The notes under the pieces: generated by a model
Seen by the model: only the letters and a program-made list of their open reading frames with translations
What the model was told of the DNA's origin: nothing
The model's database searches: none
Part shown: in pieces, positions 1-9,500 of the stretch
Layout: each line of letters begins with the position of its first letter
Position numbering within the stretch: position 1 is the first letter of the stretch
Made by a program: the position numbers and the translations under genes
Assembly: GCA_951394045.1 (NCBI GenBank)
Contig: OX595985.1
Coordinates: 1,550,001 to 1,614,000, forward strand
Direction: 5' to 3'
Source: Nitzschia sp. DOCU1
Taxonomy: Eukaryota; Bacillariophyta; Bacillariophyceae; Bacillariales; Bacillariaceae
DNA: 64,000 nucleotides

Positions 1-3000
1 CAAGCGCGCTAGAGTGGGAACGAAGGGTGTTCATTAAGGCCTCAGCGGCTGTTTTCCGTTCTGCAACGGGGCTTTTCAAAAGTACAGAAAGTGGATAGAT
101 CAAAGCTTGTGGATGCTTTTCTCCCAGTCTGACCAGAAGTGGGTGGAGAACCGATCGAATGGAAGGACTCTTGATATGGATGCGCGCAAGGAGTTGCGGC
201 AGCACTCCCAACCACGTGTCGATGGCAACGGTTTCAACGCATTCATTAATGATGGCGGAAATCGCTGACTGCTCGCCGTAACGAAAGAGGCAAGCCAGAA
301 GATTAAGCATGTCCTGCTGCACGGAAGCGCTCCATCTTTTTGTCCCAAGGCTGATGGCTTTTACAAACCCGCGAATGGCCGTGACGACGTGGTTTTTCTG
401 GGCCTGGGACGTCGGAGCGCCCCGTTTGCGAGCAGCAGAGGAGTTTGGGTTGTCTTCGCGCTCGTCCATCTGTAGAGCAAGTCTAAAATTCAGCAGGGCC
501 CATGCATGCCAAGCTTTGTATCCGCACTCGTCCATAGTGATTGCTCTCTTGAACTCGCAAAGGACCTCGATTTGAAGAGGTTCCGAAAGCGGCTTTCCGG
601 GAGAAGTTAACTCTATCTTCCATTCACCGAGCTCCAACCAGCACGATGCACGCAACGACTGGTTTTCAGCTGACTCGCAATGAGAGATCATGTCGACGAC
701 GTCGCACAGTCGAGCCATTCTTTCCATCGCCTCGTCCCGCCTGTCTGTCAACCATTGATGCTTGAGAAAAGCAAAATAGAGGCGATGCTGAATATTCAGT
801 CGGTCATGCCCACCGGCTTCTTGAATGAGCTGTTTGCTCCATTGCTCATGCCGGTGATCGTATTGGGGCAAAAATGCACTGGACTCACTGGTAACTAACT
901 CGTCAATGATTTTTGCCGCGGGTTTTCGCACGAGAGTTTCTTCGAGCTCACTTCGTAGATCAAGCGACTCGGCAAGGCCAAAGCCAAATGCGGGACCATT
1001 GATGTCCGCGCCAAGAGAAACCAGCGGGTCCAGCAGGACGCGCTCAGCAAGTCTGAAGCGTTGCGCCTGGCGAGAAAGTTCGCTCAAAGTAAGCGTTGCA
1101 TCGACCTCATCCGTAGGTCCTAGGACGAGCGACCGCACAGCCAGAATTGACGAGTGGACATCAGCGTCCACTCGACAACCGCCCAAGCGCTCACGCCAAA
1201 CTGCCAGCAACCTTTCACGTGCCTCTGTAGAATTGATACGGTTTGCAGGGTGTCGGTGAAGGCTGCCCTGAGAGCCTGTCTCGACTTTCTTGAATTCTAT
1301 GATTTCCTCCATTTCGGCGAGCGTTTGTGCGGTAACCATACTAGGGTAAGCCCGGTTATATGATTCTGTCATCAAAGCAGTGAAGCGGCTGTCCATTGCC
1401 TTGCGGGCAGCATCTATAGCCGCAGCTGCCATTGTCCATTCGTTTCGGTGGATGTGTAGTACAGCCGAGAAGAATGCTCCGTCAAAGCCGACGTGCGCAA
1501 ATGCTAGATCAGAAGGGAACGCTGATGCAGTCGGTGTTGTTGCCGTCTGAGATGATCCTTGGCCGTGTACGAGCTCCGATGAAAACTTTTCTAGGTCATC
1601 CCATCGGCCCAGCCGCCAAGCGGCATCTGCGCACATTCTCAACGCTTTCCTCTGGTCCCTCTTTGCACCTTGAGCCGAATAAAAGCCACTACCTCCAGAT
1701 TCATGAATGGAGCTCGGGAAATTATCGCCCACCAACGTCGGCCAATTGTCTTCTGCGAGCTGAAGAACTCGCCTCCATTCACCGCTTGCACTGAGGCACC
1801 TCATGCATCCCAGAATCGCATCAAAGTCACGAGGATTGCGAATGAGCTTTTCCTCGTATACCTCTAGAGCTTCTGTCCAGGAGCCGAGTTTTGCAAGCCA
1901 CAACTCTTTGTTCTCGGCAAGATCCAAGCCATCCATGGTATGACCATTCCTGTCTTGAGTGCTCCACACGACGCTGTAAAACATTTCTGTTGTTTGATGC
2001 TGTCGAACGAAATCTGCCGAGAAATGTTGATCTCCCGCGAGGCTGCTATCGGACCTTCTGTCACCTTCAAGTCGCATGGTCGCCGATTTGAGTACACCAA
2101 GAGCTGCCTCAGGCAGGTCAAGCTTTCGATTTACGCTTATCAAAGCCTCCACACAGGAGCTTGATCCTCCCATGGCATGCTCGCGCTCTTTGTAGTGTAA
2201 AGCTTTGGCATATGCTCTACATTTCAAAGCCAAGTCAGCAAGGATCGGAATGTCAATCGGAAGCCCGCCATCTTCGTCGTGTTCCATGAACTCGGCGAGA
2301 TTTAACAGAGTTTGTAGAATCTCTGGTGAAACTTCTGCAACAAATGCTGTCTCCAGAGCATGAACTAAGTTGACGCGATATGGTTCGCTCAGGTCCTTCC
2401 AACAGCATACGAAAGCAGCACTGAACAGCTCTCGAGCCAACGGCTGGTATGCATGGGCAAGGTTGGCAGCAGCGCGCAAAGCGGGAGATGGAGCCTCGCG
2501 GAGTAACTGGATCGCCAGGCGACGCATCCACTCATCCCAATCATCTCGAGAGGCACACTGCGCCACGTCCCATGCTCGCTGCAGATGTGCTTGATTGATC
2601 TTCTGCTTGGTCGATTGATGAAAATGGGGTGAAACCGAATTATCGAATGCATCCAGCGTTGAGTCGAATCCGTGGGAGATTCCAAGGTTGTCACTGAACA
2701 TCGGTTGCAACGGTTCTCCGCCAAAAAGCAACAACGAATCCTGCCTTCGTGACATTCGAATAGTATCGTGAAGAAGAGGGTTATTGTAACTTCGTTGAAG
2801 GGGAGAAGCTTGTAGGTTTCGGACAACTTCGTCGTAAACTTTCAGTCCAGTATCGTGGGAATTGTATGTGTCAACCCCAGGATGAGACGCTACGTGATCG
2901 TCTTCTTGAATACCTTGCTGCCAGGACTCGATTGCAGACCGTGCGACTTGGTGATACAACGACATCCAACTTGTTCGTCCCAGTTGCTTTGAGCAAACAC

Positions 3001-6000
3001 ACAGCGTCTCAACAATAGCCATTCCAATAGGTTTGTTGCCTCGACATTTCTCACCGAGCATCCGGATCAGCGGTTGGACAACACGAGCCGACAGGCTACC
3101 CGACCTAATGCAAGCACCACTCTTGTCGCCCCAGTATGGCATTACTGGCCTCACTCCAGCACCACTTCCTTCGCACTCAAGCAAAGACGACGTGGTCTGT
3201 AAGGCAAGCACCGCCAGTCCGCTTACGTCATTGTCAATTGCCCAGTCGCTTGCCTTTTCGTCGCCGGCTGCAAGATGGGGAACAAGGGAATCCGAAAGTT
3301 TTAAAAGGGCTGGGACCAGAACGTGGAGATAGTCTCCGAGCACCCCCCTTAAACTCCTGGTGCTCGAAAGAATTAGACGAAGTCTCTCCGTTTCTCGTAG
3401 TCCGCGGACTCGATTGTTCACCCCTGTGTCCGACGAGGCCCAGTCAGCAATTTGCATTTCGTCAAGGCTTGTCAAAACTCTCCGAATAAGGCGGGGTACG
3501 AATTTCCTGAATTCATCGGGAACGCCAACTGCAATGTGAAGGATGAGGCTGAAAATCGTCCCGAGGTGTCGTGAAGGCCAAAATTGTTCAACAATGTCAA
3601 AGATATCCGCAACATAGGGACGAAGATGTTCTCGAACTATGCCACTCAGAGTAGCCACCTGCTTCAGTAGAGATTCCCGCAGATTTGACGGGCCACATGT
3701 ACGAATCGTTAGCATGATGTGGGGCACGACTTTGTTCAGGAAAGGGACGCAACGCAGGCCGAGCGATTTGAAAATGAACATGATCGCTTGCATCACCATT
3801 CCGTGATGATTCGCCAACGATGGGTCCTTGAAGATTCGCATAAGCGCTTGAATGGCCACAGTTGGATAAAATTCTTCGTCGCCAGGTGTCATTCTTCTGG
3901 CAGGGGGTAAGCTCGAGACTGGCTGTGCAACCATAGCGTACTGTTCATACATGGATAAATAAGCTGGTAGATCGTCATCACTTTCACCAGAAGCCTGGCC
4001 TGCAGATTCAATAGTCTTGCGCCCTGGTATCGTCGCTGTAGGCCCCACCTTTGTCATGAAGGAAGACGAGGCTTTCGCCGCTACGCCCTGAATATTTGCA
4101 GCAAGGGTACCATTTCCTACCGGCGATCTGCCAAGCATATCCCAAGTCGGCTCCGTGGTGTCAGGAATCACCTTGGCGTTTTCAACATCATCCTGAACAA
4201 CGAAGTATGCGCCGCCAATCGCCCCGCCCTTCCGGGTTTTTGGTGCGACAGTATGGTATCGATCCGGATCAAGCGCACCAAGGACCCCGAGAGTACGAAT
4301 CACCTCACGGCGCAGAGCCCACGGCGCTCGCTTGGTTCCGGGGAGAATGTCTGTCGCCTGAGCCAACAGATTTGGATAGTCAATATACGGCTGAATGACA
4401 TACCCAGTTGAGCCAGCAATGAGCGATAGAGTTCGCAGGCTCGTCCGCTGCTTGCTTGCACTGCTCTGGTCTTGCAGTGTCGCCAAAATGTTGGGTACAA
4501 GCTCCTTGACCCATGGCTGCAGCGACGCCCCCGCTGCTTTGGCGAGCTCTCCCAGAGCTTCCAGAGCCGCCGAAGCGAGCCTCGGCGTGCCCCCATTCAG
4601 TGGAAGCGATTCGACCACTGCTGGTAGAACAGGATTAACGAGCCGTTTCATAGATTTCGATTTCAAGAATACGACAAGGAGGCGCGTGGCTTCCTCACGC
4701 CCTCTACCGGTGTCCACACCACATTCCAATTCCACAATCAGGTCCAATAAAAACTTGCGCATATATGGGAGAATTGGGGCCGGATTAAGTGACGCAAGTC
4801 TGCCCATTAGTTGCACTGCCGTCGCTTTAGTGGCGAGCAACTCGTCCTGTAGGAGCAGAAAAAGAGGCTGGAGGTGATGCACTTGACAAAGAAACGGATC
4901 GTATCTCGAATCCAGGGCCCTGACGACACACAAGCGAACGACTGGCGAAGGGTCCGACACAGCAACCCGTAGCAGCGTGTTGAGCACATCCTCGATAATC
5001 CGGGCAGAGTAACCTCCAACTCTTTTCTTGTGGACAATGCCAGGGGGCACCAAGAGCGTGCAGCACGTCAGCGCTGCTGCTCTTCTCACTTCGCTAGAAG
5101 GATGAGAAAGGTACTGGGCGGCAACCTTCTGAACGAAAGGGAGCAGAGGCACAACTCCTTCCGACGTTGTCACTCGGCCAATTGAGTCGCCAAAAGATCC
5201 AAGCGTGTGCAAACTCAGAACCAAATCGTTTACAACGGTGGGATTGCTTGACGTATTGATTCTTACTCTCGACGAGTCACCGGCGTCTCGAGACTGGCCA
5301 TCCCGTTTCGAAGTTCCGCTGGCTTCTAGCTCATCTTCACCTAGAGTCATGGAGCGGCCAACTCGGGTCATCGGCATGTTAAGAGAGGGAGCGGTGGAGT
5401 CGCAAGCGTCTCGTGCGGACTTCATGCCTGCAAGGCACATGGATACCTCTTGCAGCAAACGATCTTCGATGACACTTTGCTGCTCCGGGATGCACTCAGC
5501 AATGGCGTGAAGACATTGGATCAAATCGTTGCTCAACCCTGCACGGAACATGTCATCGATAAGAGCAGGCATGTAGGGAAGAGCCATGTCGTTGAGGGCT
5601 TCAACTAAGTCAGCGGCACAATGAAATGTCGCTATGTGCAGTTCCGAGATACTTTTCTTGGACGACTGAGACTTTGATTTCAGACCACTGCTCACAAGAC
5701 CAAAGATTTTGTCGAGTTTGCTATAAATGACGCCCGTCTCGGATAATTCGACCAAATGGCGTTCTCCAGGATTGTCTGGATCGTCAAGGATTTTCACCGT
5801 TGGCAACGAGTCGCCGCCCAGTACCTCACCTGTCTCCGGATCTGACATTGCCAGTACCAACAGCCCTATTGAGCTAAACGCTGACGGCCGAAGGTCTACT
5901 CGAACCCGCGGTGGTGCCTGGGTTGACGCACTCTCGAGCAAGAAATCCAAGCTCTGCTCCAAGTATCGTCGGGCAAATATCCGGGGAGCACGCCGAGCAA

Positions 6001-7705
6001 GGCGAGGCAAAAGTCGGATGACCTCTAATCGTATCAAGGCTTTTGGATGGCTCGTAAATTCCAAAACTTTGTTACATACTTCAACATAGCGGGGCAGCAT
6101 AAAGTCACGGGTCTGAGCAATCATTGTACTTATCACCAGCAGCGATCCGTGCTGAGTAGCCTCAACTTTCGTGATTGCCGACCAACTTTTCTTCGTTGTC
6201 TCTTCTTCGAGGCCTTCCATGACAGCGAAATGCACCTGACAAAGCAGTCCTGTGAGTGACTTGTGCTGTCTATCCATCAGAATCTTCAGACATTGGGATA
6301 GAGCATCCGCTGCGCAGGCTCGGACAATAGGTTGTGGATCACGCACGGCCTCGAAGATATAATTGAGAAATTCGTTTGAACCGCCTTGGCCTAGCGTAGC
6401 CTGACTCGTCTTGGAATAGAATGTTGTCGGAGCATGAACGGCAAATTCTTTTAACGATAAACATGCAGCAAGTCTAGAAGGGAAAATCGGTGGTAAGGGA
6501 TCCGCCTTATGCCACGAAACAAAAGAAAGCCCGAAAGTATCAACGTACCGGCGATCCGATCGGTCTGTTCTCAGCCATTCCAAAGCCCGTATAACTTCTG
6601 CTTCGACAAAGTCAACATTAGCGGTTCGTGTGGCCATATGACCAAGAGCTTTACTAACAGCTGACAAAAACTCGTAGTCGCCATGGGCCGACCGCAATCC
6701 ATTGCTAAGGGTGTTTGCAAACTTGATAGCTTTCTTTTCCTCATCGGCACTTGGGGCGTCAATGAGTGCATCCAATGCACTCAAACCAGCCATTCGCCTT
6801 TCGTTTGTTTGCGAGTGAACTAGTGCAAAAACCGCTGTAAACACTTCACTTTCGACAGCGCCGTAATCTTCTAACGACATTTCGTGAGCCAGAATCCAAA
6901 GGAGTGACGAAAGTTCCGCCGCAGCTTGTTGGTTAGCTCGATCTCGAATTAAACTTGCGCTGTAGTCAGACGCATTCATCCGTGATCCAGTTGCATCCCC
7001 ACCACCTCCATTGGTTCCCCCAACGGGTAAAAGCAGACCCAGTAACCCTTTCGACGATGCCCCGCCAGCCCCTTGCATGTCTGTAGAAGCTTGAGAGATT
7101 ATCCGGAGCTGAGGGGTGGCCGATAGAAGTGCCTCCGCATGCTGAGGGGACTCTAGTCGCTCCGTCCTTGTCGAGTCTAGCCAGGAAGTTAATCTCATTT
7201 GCCGTGGGCTGCGGGTCGGCATTCCATTCATGGCATCGTCACCGTCCTGCGCACCATTCCCTCGGACTCGTCCGCATTCTGGACAAATACCGTCGTCCCT
7301 GCCCGAGGATTCAGATCCAACAGATTCTCGATTGCTGAGCTGTCGTACATTATTAGATATTCTGGGAGGACTGGAATATCCAAAAGATGCCGTTCGAGAG
7401 CCGTAGCGGAGTCCATTCCAGCTCGTGCCCCTTCTGTATCCTGCCCGACCATGACATGTACAAGGAGTGCCATAACGGAGTTGGCCTTGTTGGCTGCTAG
7501 ACTCATCTGCCATACCGAGGGACTCTGAAGATCCCCATGGGTCACTAGAATCTAACAGTGACATCTGTGGTCCCGTTGCTGCCGCCGCTGTAACGACATT
7601 TTTCCTTCGAAGATCCTGAATGATTTCTGTCAGTGGAGAGAAGTTGAGATACGACGATTGCTCGTCAATGATTTCGGGGAAATATCTTCCTGTGCTTGCC
7701 GCCAT
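1..7705 (-). CDS. TOR: TOR (target of rapamycin) kinase, N-terminal part; 3' end outside window
   Basis: Phosphatidylinositol-kinase-related Ser/Thr kinase, the catalytic subunit of TOR complexes that couple nutrients to growth. One open frame starts at ATG 7705 and runs, without a stop I could find, off the left edge (2568 residues). Stretches read in the same frame at several points match TOR: an N-terminal HEAT segment resembling the mTOR 'ISVPTFFF...VRDPKQAIREGA' block (about residues 430-480); 'EFYPTVAIQALMRIF' and 'FIFKSLGLRC' near 1276-1310; 'LQRAWDVAQCASRDDWDEW' near 1710-1726; the FAT-region 'LLNLAEFMEHDEDG' and 'KAWHAWALLNFRLAL' near 2396. The FRB, kinase and FATC domains must lie beyond base 1. 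Oddities: low-complexity inserts near 1150-1260 and a FAT insert near 1860-1920 not expected in animal TOR; no intron is needed over 7.7 kb. ATR/SMG1-type kinases are less likely because the matched blocks are TOR-specific. Confidence 0.93.
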   Translation of the reverse strand, partial: MAASTGRYFPEIIDEQSSYLNFSPLTEIIQDLRRKNVVTAAAATGPQMSLLDSSDPWGSSESLGMADESSSQQGQLRYGTPCTCHGRAGYRRGTSWNGLRYGSRTASFGYSSPPRISNNVRQLSNRESVGSESSGRDDGICPECGRVRGNGAQDGDDAMNGMPTRSPRQMRLTSWLDSTRTERLESPQHAEALLSATPQLRIISQASTDMQGAGGASSKGLLGLLLPVGGTNGGGGDATGSRMNASDYSASLIRDRANQQAAAELSSLLWILAHEMSLEDYGAVESEVFTAVFALVHSQTNERRMAGLSALDALIDAPSADEEKKAIKFANTLSNGLRSAHGDYEFLSAVSKALGHMATRTANVDFVEAEVIRALEWLRTDRSDRRYVDTFGLSFVSWHKADPLPPIFPSRLAACLSLKEFAVHAPTTFYSKTSQATLGQGGSNEFLNYIFEAVRDPQPIVRACAADALSQCLKILMDRQHKSLTGLLCQVHFAVMEGLEEETTKKSWSAITKVEATQHGSLLVISTMIAQTRDFMLPRYVEVCNKVLEFTSHPKALIRLEVIRLLPRLARRAPRIFARRYLEQSLDFLLESASTQAPPRVRVDLRPSAFSSIGLLVLAMSDPETGEVLGGDSLPTVKILDDPDNPGERHLVELSETGVIYSKLDKIFGLVSSGLKSKSQSSKKSISELHIATFHCAADLVEALNDMALPYMPALIDDMFRAGLSNDLIQCLHAIAECIPEQQSVIEDRLLQEVSMCLAGMKSARDACDSTAPSLNMPMTRVGRSMTLGEDELEASGTSKRDGQSRDAGDSSRVRINTSSNPTVVNDLVLSLHTLGSFGDSIGRVTTSEGVVPLLPFVQKVAAQYLSHPSSEVRRAAALTCCTLLVPPGIVHKKRVGGYSARIIEDVLNTLLRVAVSDPSPVVRLCVVRALDSRYDPFLCQVHHLQPLFLLLQDELLATKATAVQLMGRLASLNPAPILPYMRKFLLDLIVELECGVDTGRGREEATRLLVVFLKSKSMKRLVNPVLPAVVESLPLNGGTPRLASAALEALGELAKAAGASLQPWVKELVPNILATLQDQSSASKQRTSLRTLSLIAGSTGYVIQPYIDYPNLLAQATDILPGTKRAPWALRREVIRTLGVLGALDPDRYHTVAPKTRKGGAIGGAYFVVQDDVENAKVIPDTTEPTWDMLGRSPVGNGTLAANIQGVAAKASSSFMTKVGPTATIPGRKTIESAGQASGESDDDLPAYLSMYEQYAMVAQPVSSLPPARRMTPGDEEFYPTVAIQALMRIFKDPSLANHHGMVMQAIMFIFKSLGLRCVPFLNKVVPHIMLTIRTCGPSNLRESLLKQVATLSGIVREHLRPYVADIFDIVEQFWPSRHLGTIFSLILHIAVGVPDEFRKFVPRLIRRVLTSLDEMQIADWASSDTGVNNRVRGLRETERLRLILSSTRSLRGVLGDYLHVLVPALLKLSDSLVPHLAAGDEKASDWAIDNDVSGLAVLALQTTSSLLECEGSGAGVRPVMPYWGDKSGACIRSGSLSARVVQPLIRMLGEKCRGNKPIGMAIVETLCVCSKQLGRTSWMSLYHQVARSAIESWQQGIQEDDHVASHPGVDTYNSHDTGLKVYDEVVRNLQASPLQRSYNNPLLHDTIRMSRRQDSLLLFGGEPLQPMFSDNLGISHGFDSTLDAFDNSVSPHFHQSTKQKINQAHLQRAWDVAQCASRDDWDEWMRRLAIQLLREAPSPALRAAANLAHAYQPLARELFSAAFVCCWKDLSEPYRVNLVHALETAFVAEVSPEILQTLLNLAEFMEHDEDGGLPIDIPILADLALKCRAYAKALHYKEREHAMGGSSSCVEALISVNRKLDLPEAALGVLKSATMRLEGDRRSDSSLAGDQHFSADFVRQHQTTEMFYSVVWSTQDRNGHTMDGLDLAENKELWLAKLGSWTEALEVYEEKLIRNPRDFDAILGCMRCLSASGEWRRVLQLAEDNWPTLVGDNFPSSIHESGGSGFYSAQGAKRDQRKALRMCADAAWRLGRWDDLEKFSSELVHGQGSSQTATTPTASAFPSDLAFAHVGFDGAFFSAVLHIHRNEWTMAAAAIDAARKAMDSRFTALMTESYNRAYPSMVTAQTLAEMEEIIEFKKVETGSQGSLHRHPANRINSTEARERLLAVWRERLGGCRVDADVHSSILAVRSLVLGPTDEVDATLTLSELSRQAQRFRLAERVLLDPLVSLGADINGPAFGFGLAESLDLRSELEETLVRKPAAKIIDELVTSESSAFLPQYDHRHEQWSKQLIQEAGGHDRLNIQHRLYFAFLKHQWLTDRRDEAMERMARLCDVVDMISHCESAENQSLRASCWLELGEWKIELTSPGKPLSEPLQIEVLCEFKRAITMDECGYKAWHAWALLNFRLALQMDEREDNPNSSAARKRGAPTSQAQKNHVVTAIRGFVKAISLGTKRWSASVQQDMLNLLACLFRYGEQSAISAIINECVETVAIDTWLGVLPQLLARIHIKSPSIRSVLHPLLVRLGEKHPQALIYPLSVLLKSPVAERKTAAEALMNTLRSHSSAL

Positions 7706-8209
7706 TGTGATCTTGACTTGGCAGTCACCAAATTAACAACCGCTAGATTAAGGAAAAGTCAAAGGATGCGACGATGGAGGTCTTGATAGATCAAAGAATA
7801 ACTACATTGGCATGATGATCGGATTTTGCCGCTTGGTTTTGTCGCTGTCGGCGATATCCACATCTTGCTATCCCGAGAGCTTTGTGGCGCGCGCAGCGTT
7901 GTGCGACTCATCCGATACCGTATATGCATAGATATGATTCCAACTGTCAGACCAACATATGAGATCTTTCGACGTCGACGTCATTTTTGGCTTGCCAGCG
8001 CGATGTCGACCTCCCTCGCGACATGGCCTGAGTGACGTCAGTTGCCACCGACCTCCCCCGATGGCCATGGCCCTTCCCTTTTTCTTTTGGAAAGATCTCG
8101 TCCGACGACGTCGTCGGTCGTCGTCGCCACCGAGCAAGGCTTGGACATCACAGCGGCATTATTCGCATTGTCATATTTTTTGACTCGTCCCTAAAAATAA
8201 AAGTTGCAA
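7706..8209. promoter_or_regulatory. Divergent intergenic promoter region, TOR (-) / MCAT (+)
   Basis: 504 bp between two divergent start codons, so it should hold both promoters. It contains a perfect palindromic TGACGTCA at 8033-8040 and an overlapping GACGTCGACGTCA cluster at 7971-7983, both bZIP/CRE-type. A C/G-rich repeat of 'cgtcg' units follows around 8100-8135. I see no RNA gene and no convincing additional ORF. Confidence 0.55.
8033..8040. promoter_or_regulatory. CRE-like bZIP palindrome TGACGTCA
   Basis: Perfect 8-bp TGACGTCA, 170 bp upstream of the MCAT start codon and 328 bp upstream of the TOR start. TGACGT/ACGTCA elements are known CO2/cAMP-responsive sites of the Phaeodactylum plastid carbonic anhydrase promoter; a role here is inference. 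Confidence 0.4.
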
Positions 8210-9378
8210 ATGGTCCGATTTGTTTGTGCATCCATGATCCTTCTGGCCGCTTCGCGGCTATCCTCTGCCTTTGTCCCCGCGGCACGATCTTTCGGTCGCA
8301 AGGTGACGGCCGTCGCCGCTAGCGACAACGATTTTGATGACTTCAGCGCCAAGGTGGCATTCATGTTCCCTGGCCAAGGAGCTCAATTCGTTGGTATGTG
8401 TGGCGATGTAGTCAAGGATGTCCCTGCTGCCAAGGCTCTTTTCGACGAAGCTAGCGAAATTCTTGGATACGATCTTCTGAAAGTCTGCACTGAGGGACCC
8501 AAGGAAAAGTTGGACTCGACCGTCATATCTCAACCTGCCATTTTTGTTGCTAGCATGGCAGCCGTCGAGAAGCTCAAGCAAGAATCTGGTCAAGAGGCCC
8601 TTGACGCTGCCACTTGCGCCATGGGCCTAAGCTTGGGCGAGTACTCTGCGTTGTGTTTCGCTGGCGCACTTTCCTTTGCCGACGGTGTCAAGATCACCAA
8701 AGCTCGTGGTGAAGCAATGCAAGCAGCCTCTGATGCTGTCGACACTGGCATGGTGTCTGTCATTGGTCTTGATAGCGATAAGGTCAAGGAATTGTGCAGC
8801 GTTGCAAGCGAAAAGAGTGGCCAGAAGATTCAAATTGCCAACTACCTGTGCAGTGGCAACTACGCCGTCAGTGGTGCATCCTCTGCCTGCGACGTTGTGG
8901 CCGAGATTGCCAAGCCTGATTTCAAAGCTCGCATGACCGTCAAGCTTGCCGTTGCCGGGGCATTCCACACGGGTAAGTTATCATTTTTGGAGAATTATTG
9001 CGTTCCCTCGTCGGAATTGAAATCTCGGAATTGAAATCTCAAATTGATTCGTCACCGAATATATCACACCTATGCTTTTTCACAGAATTCATGTCCCCAG
9101 CGGTTGCTTCCTTGGAAAAGGTTCTGAAGGACGTGGAATTCAAGAAGCCCCGCATCCCAGTCATCAGCAACGTTGACGCTAAGCCTCATTCTGACCCAGC
9201 CACCATCAAGAAGCTGCTCGCGACGCAGGTCACTTCTCCAGTGTTGTGGGAGAATACGATGGATTTGATTCTTTCTAAGGACTTCGAAAAGGCCTACGAA
9301 TTGGGACCGGGCAAGGTCACGGCCGGAATTCTTAAGCGATTCTCCAAGACGGCGGAATGCATCAACGTCGAGGTCTAA
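8210..9378 (+). CDS. fabD: Malonyl-CoA:ACP transacylase (FabD), plastid-targeted, two exons
   Basis: Transfers malonyl from CoA to acyl carrier protein, supplying type II fatty-acid synthesis in the plastid. Exons 8210-8972 and 9086-9378; the 113-bp intron has GTAAGT and TTTTTCACAG ends, and splicing restores AGAFHT-EFMSPA. The product is 351 residues, close to plant and bacterial FabD plus a presequence. Visible motifs: FPGQGAQFVGM near residue 50, the nucleophile motif GLSLGEYSAL near 140, and the catalytic His in GAFHT at the splice junction. The N-terminus has a hydrophobic signal peptide ending SSA|FVPAARSF; the Phe after the cleavage site is the diatom ASAF-type signal for import into four-membrane plastids. 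ATG 8210 is the first ATG and gives this signal peptide. The 3' end converges with the phosphoesterase gene, 122 bp away. Confidence 0.95.
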
Positions 9379-9500
9379 ACGGGCGCCTATGCATAACTTT
9401 TAATATAGCTATTTTCTCATGATTTCTTGGCGATAGTATCAAACTCAAGGGCAAAAAGGGTATTGATTACATATGTGCAGTTATTCATCATCTTGTTACA

